Positions 62,781-64,000 of a stretch of 64,000 nucleotides of DNA are shown here, piece after piece. Each line of letters opens with the position of its first letter. Positions within the stretch are counted from its first letter, which is position 1. Under the pieces are notes generated by a model. That model searched no databases and was not told the DNA's origin. It saw only the letters and a list, made by a program, of their open reading frames with translations. The translations under genes and the position numbers were made by a program. Location of the stretch: assembly GCF_001269905.1 (NCBI RefSeq), contig NZ_LHVK01000022.1:1-64000 (forward strand). Direction: 5' to 3'. The DNA comes from Pseudomonas corrugata (lineage in GTDB: Bacteria > Pseudomonadota > Gammaproteobacteria > Pseudomonadales > Pseudomonadaceae).

Positions 62781-63722
62781 ATGCGCAAAATCCCCCCTCT
62801 GAATTCCGTGCGCGCGTTTGAGGCGGTCGCACGGCACCAGAGTTTTTCTGCCGCGGCGAACGAGCTCTCGGTGACGGTCGCCGCGGTCAGCCATCAAGTG
62901 CGCCAATTGGAAGAAGGCTTGGGGCAAAAGCTCCTGGAAAGAGGCCGAATGGTGACCCTCACGCCTGCCGGGAAGGCGATCTATCCGTTGCTGCGCGAGG
63001 GCTTCGACCAGATTGCCCAGGCGTTTGCCTTGTTGGGCGGGGCAAAGGAGGGCGATGCCATCCACGTGTCCACCACACGGGCCTTCGCCGAACGTTGGCT
63101 CATGCCGCGTCTGGCGAAGTTCAACGAGATTTATCCGAACATCGTGGTGTCCATCCACGCCTCGGAAAAAGTCGTGGACTTGCGTGCTGAGACCGTCGAC
63201 CTGGCGATCCGATATGGACCGGTCGATGCCGAAGTGCGCGGGCCGGTGTTGTTCGAAGACCGGTTCATCGCGGTCGCGGACAAGCGCATTTGCCCACTGG
63301 AACACAACGCAACGATCAACGATTTCCCTAATCGATCGCTGCTGGCGTTCAAATGGAAGAACCAGGCACTCGAAGCCCCCTCGTGGTCGGCCTGGCTGGC
63401 CGGGGTCAAACGCGATACCTCGGGTGATTTGCGAATCTCCTGGTACAGCGAGGAAACCCTGGCGCTGCATGCGCTGGAGCGGGGCCTGGGGCCCTTGCTG
63501 TGCAGCGATGTGCTGATTGACGATGAGTTGCGTTCGGGGCGGATCCGGCGGCTAGAAGGACCGACCTTGGCGGGCTTCACCTATCACCTGATTGAAAACA
63601 GCCATGGCCACCCACGACGCAGCCTGGCGCTGTTCAGGGAATGGCTCCTGGACGAGGCCAGGTCATTCAGGGGCAATGCCCTCAATGACCTGGCGGGACA
63701 TCAACGGTTACTCACCACCTGA
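62781..63722 (+). CDS. LysR-family regulator, GcvA-like
   Basis: A 313-residue LysR with the typical GcvA/AmpR-type start KIPPLNSVRAFEAVARHQSF, HTH AAANELSVTVAAVSHQVRQL and an effector domain with STTRAFAERWLMPRLAKF. A GGAGA site precedes the ATG. It overlaps the amidase gene tail-to-tail by 11 bases (63712-63722). GcvA-like proteins control amino-acid and amine use; the amidase or the DUF1989 gene is a plausible target. Confidence 0.9.
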   Translation: MRKIPPLNSVRAFEAVARHQSFSAAANELSVTVAAVSHQVRQLEEGLGQKLLERGRMVTLTPAGKAIYPLLREGFDQIAQAFALLGGAKEGDAIHVSTTRAFAERWLMPRLAKFNEIYPNIVVSIHASEKVVDLRAETVDLAIRYGPVDAEVRGPVLFEDRFIAVADKRICPLEHNATINDFPNRSLLAFKWKNQALEAPSWSAWLAGVKRDTSGDLRISWYSEETLALHALERGLGPLLCSDVLIDDELRSGRIRRLEGPTLAGFTYHLIENSHGHPRRSLALFREWLLDEARSFRGNALNDLAGHQRLLTT

Positions 63723-64000
63723 GGCCATCCGCGAGCATGGCCGACTCTATGGCCAGGCATGCGCTGAGCAGTGGGTCATCGCGACCCCGGGTCGTCGAGA
63801 ACAGCACTGAAGTGGCAAGCCCGAGGCTGTCCTGGCCGGATGGGAGGGCAACCCCCGGCATGTCCAGCAGGCTGCCGATCATAGTGAGTGACAAGGTCTC
63901 CAGATTGACCGCCGCGAACAGCGCGTCGTCCTGCTCCAGGGGCGCCATGGGCGGGGCGACATGCTTGACCGTCGGCATCACCAGCAAGGCACCGTCGAGC
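63712..64000 (-). CDS. Amidase-signature enzyme, C-terminal part, cut by window edge
   Basis: The last 96 codons of a gene that continues past the right edge. The readable part has the amidase C-terminal pattern: LVMPTVKHVAPPM, then NLETLSLTMIGSLLDMPGVA with the LPSGQDSLGLATSV segment (P-x-G-x-x-x-x-G-L), and DDPLLSACLAIESAM near the end. These match amidase-signature hydrolases (Ser-Ser-Lys), whose catalytic part lies outside the window. It would release ammonia from an amide, in line with the nitrogen-use genes near it. Confidence 0.75.
   Translation of the reverse strand, partial: LDGALLVMPTVKHVAPPMAPLEQDDALFAAVNLETLSLTMIGSLLDMPGVALPSGQDSLGLATSVLFSTTRGRDDPLLSACLAIESAMLADGLRW

Overview
The window is high-GC DNA from a Pseudomonas of the P. 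fluorescens complex. The evidence is the Pseudomonas-type REP sequences (core GAGCCTGCTCGCGAT) in many intergenic gaps, a complete arnBCADTEF-ugd operon, a Pseudomonas-type fadDx-fadB2x-fadAx acyl-CoA cluster and gene families typical of soil and plant pseudomonads. No rRNA, tRNA, CRISPR array or prophage was found.

Left end (1-4307): the start of an IS110-type transposase lies against a 135-bp tandem REP array. Next come a tetR/DUF1348 pair, pssA (phosphatidylserine synthase) and an AraC regulator. Envelope block (4333-17273): eight arn/ugd genes on the minus strand, joined by 1-4 nt overlaps, make and attach 4-amino-4-deoxy-L-arabinose to lipid A. Divergent from them, across a 577-bp AT-rich gap, are a uronate epimerase, a DPM1-like glycosyltransferase, a LAB_N membrane protein and an ArnT-like transferase. 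Together these look like a second polyprenyl-phosphate-sugar pathway that decorates LPS, perhaps with galacturonate.

Middle (17515-30280): a five-gene CoA-thioester beta-oxidation operon with an HSD10-like dehydrogenase, which suggests short or 2-methyl-branched acids. It is followed by a diguanylate cyclase, a 28-residue membrane peptide, a DeoR regulator, an EamA exporter with a divergent LysR, and a dCache chemoreceptor.

Right half (30642-64000): a long catabolic region rich in nitrogen-compound genes. It holds (a) an APC permease, aldehyde dehydrogenase, class III aminotransferase and outer-membrane barrel; (b) an IclR-controlled nine-gene operon with a ThDP decarboxylase, phenylacetaldehyde-dehydrogenase-like enzyme, SDR, soluble Asp-box propeller, small VOC dioxygenase-like protein, DUF1185 protein, alpha/beta hydrolase, MhpA-like flavin hydroxylase and MhpD-like hydratase, then an EutR-like AraC regulator; (c) a GntR regulator behind a strong sigma-54 promoter, then an amino-acid ABC transporter with a gamma-glutamyltransferase-like enzyme; (d) two new-looking lipoproteins and a cytochrome b561; (e) an aminotransferase/aldehyde dehydrogenase pair with a second EutR-like regulator and a near-copy of the APC permease; (f) LysR, DUF1989, LysR and the end of an amidase gene.

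The best candidate for an undescribed system is operon (b), read here as an aromatic 2-oxo-acid or amine degradation route with meta-cleavage-type enzymes but no aldolase. The uronate-modification operon beside arn is the second. All substrate assignments are inferences from family membership and gene order.
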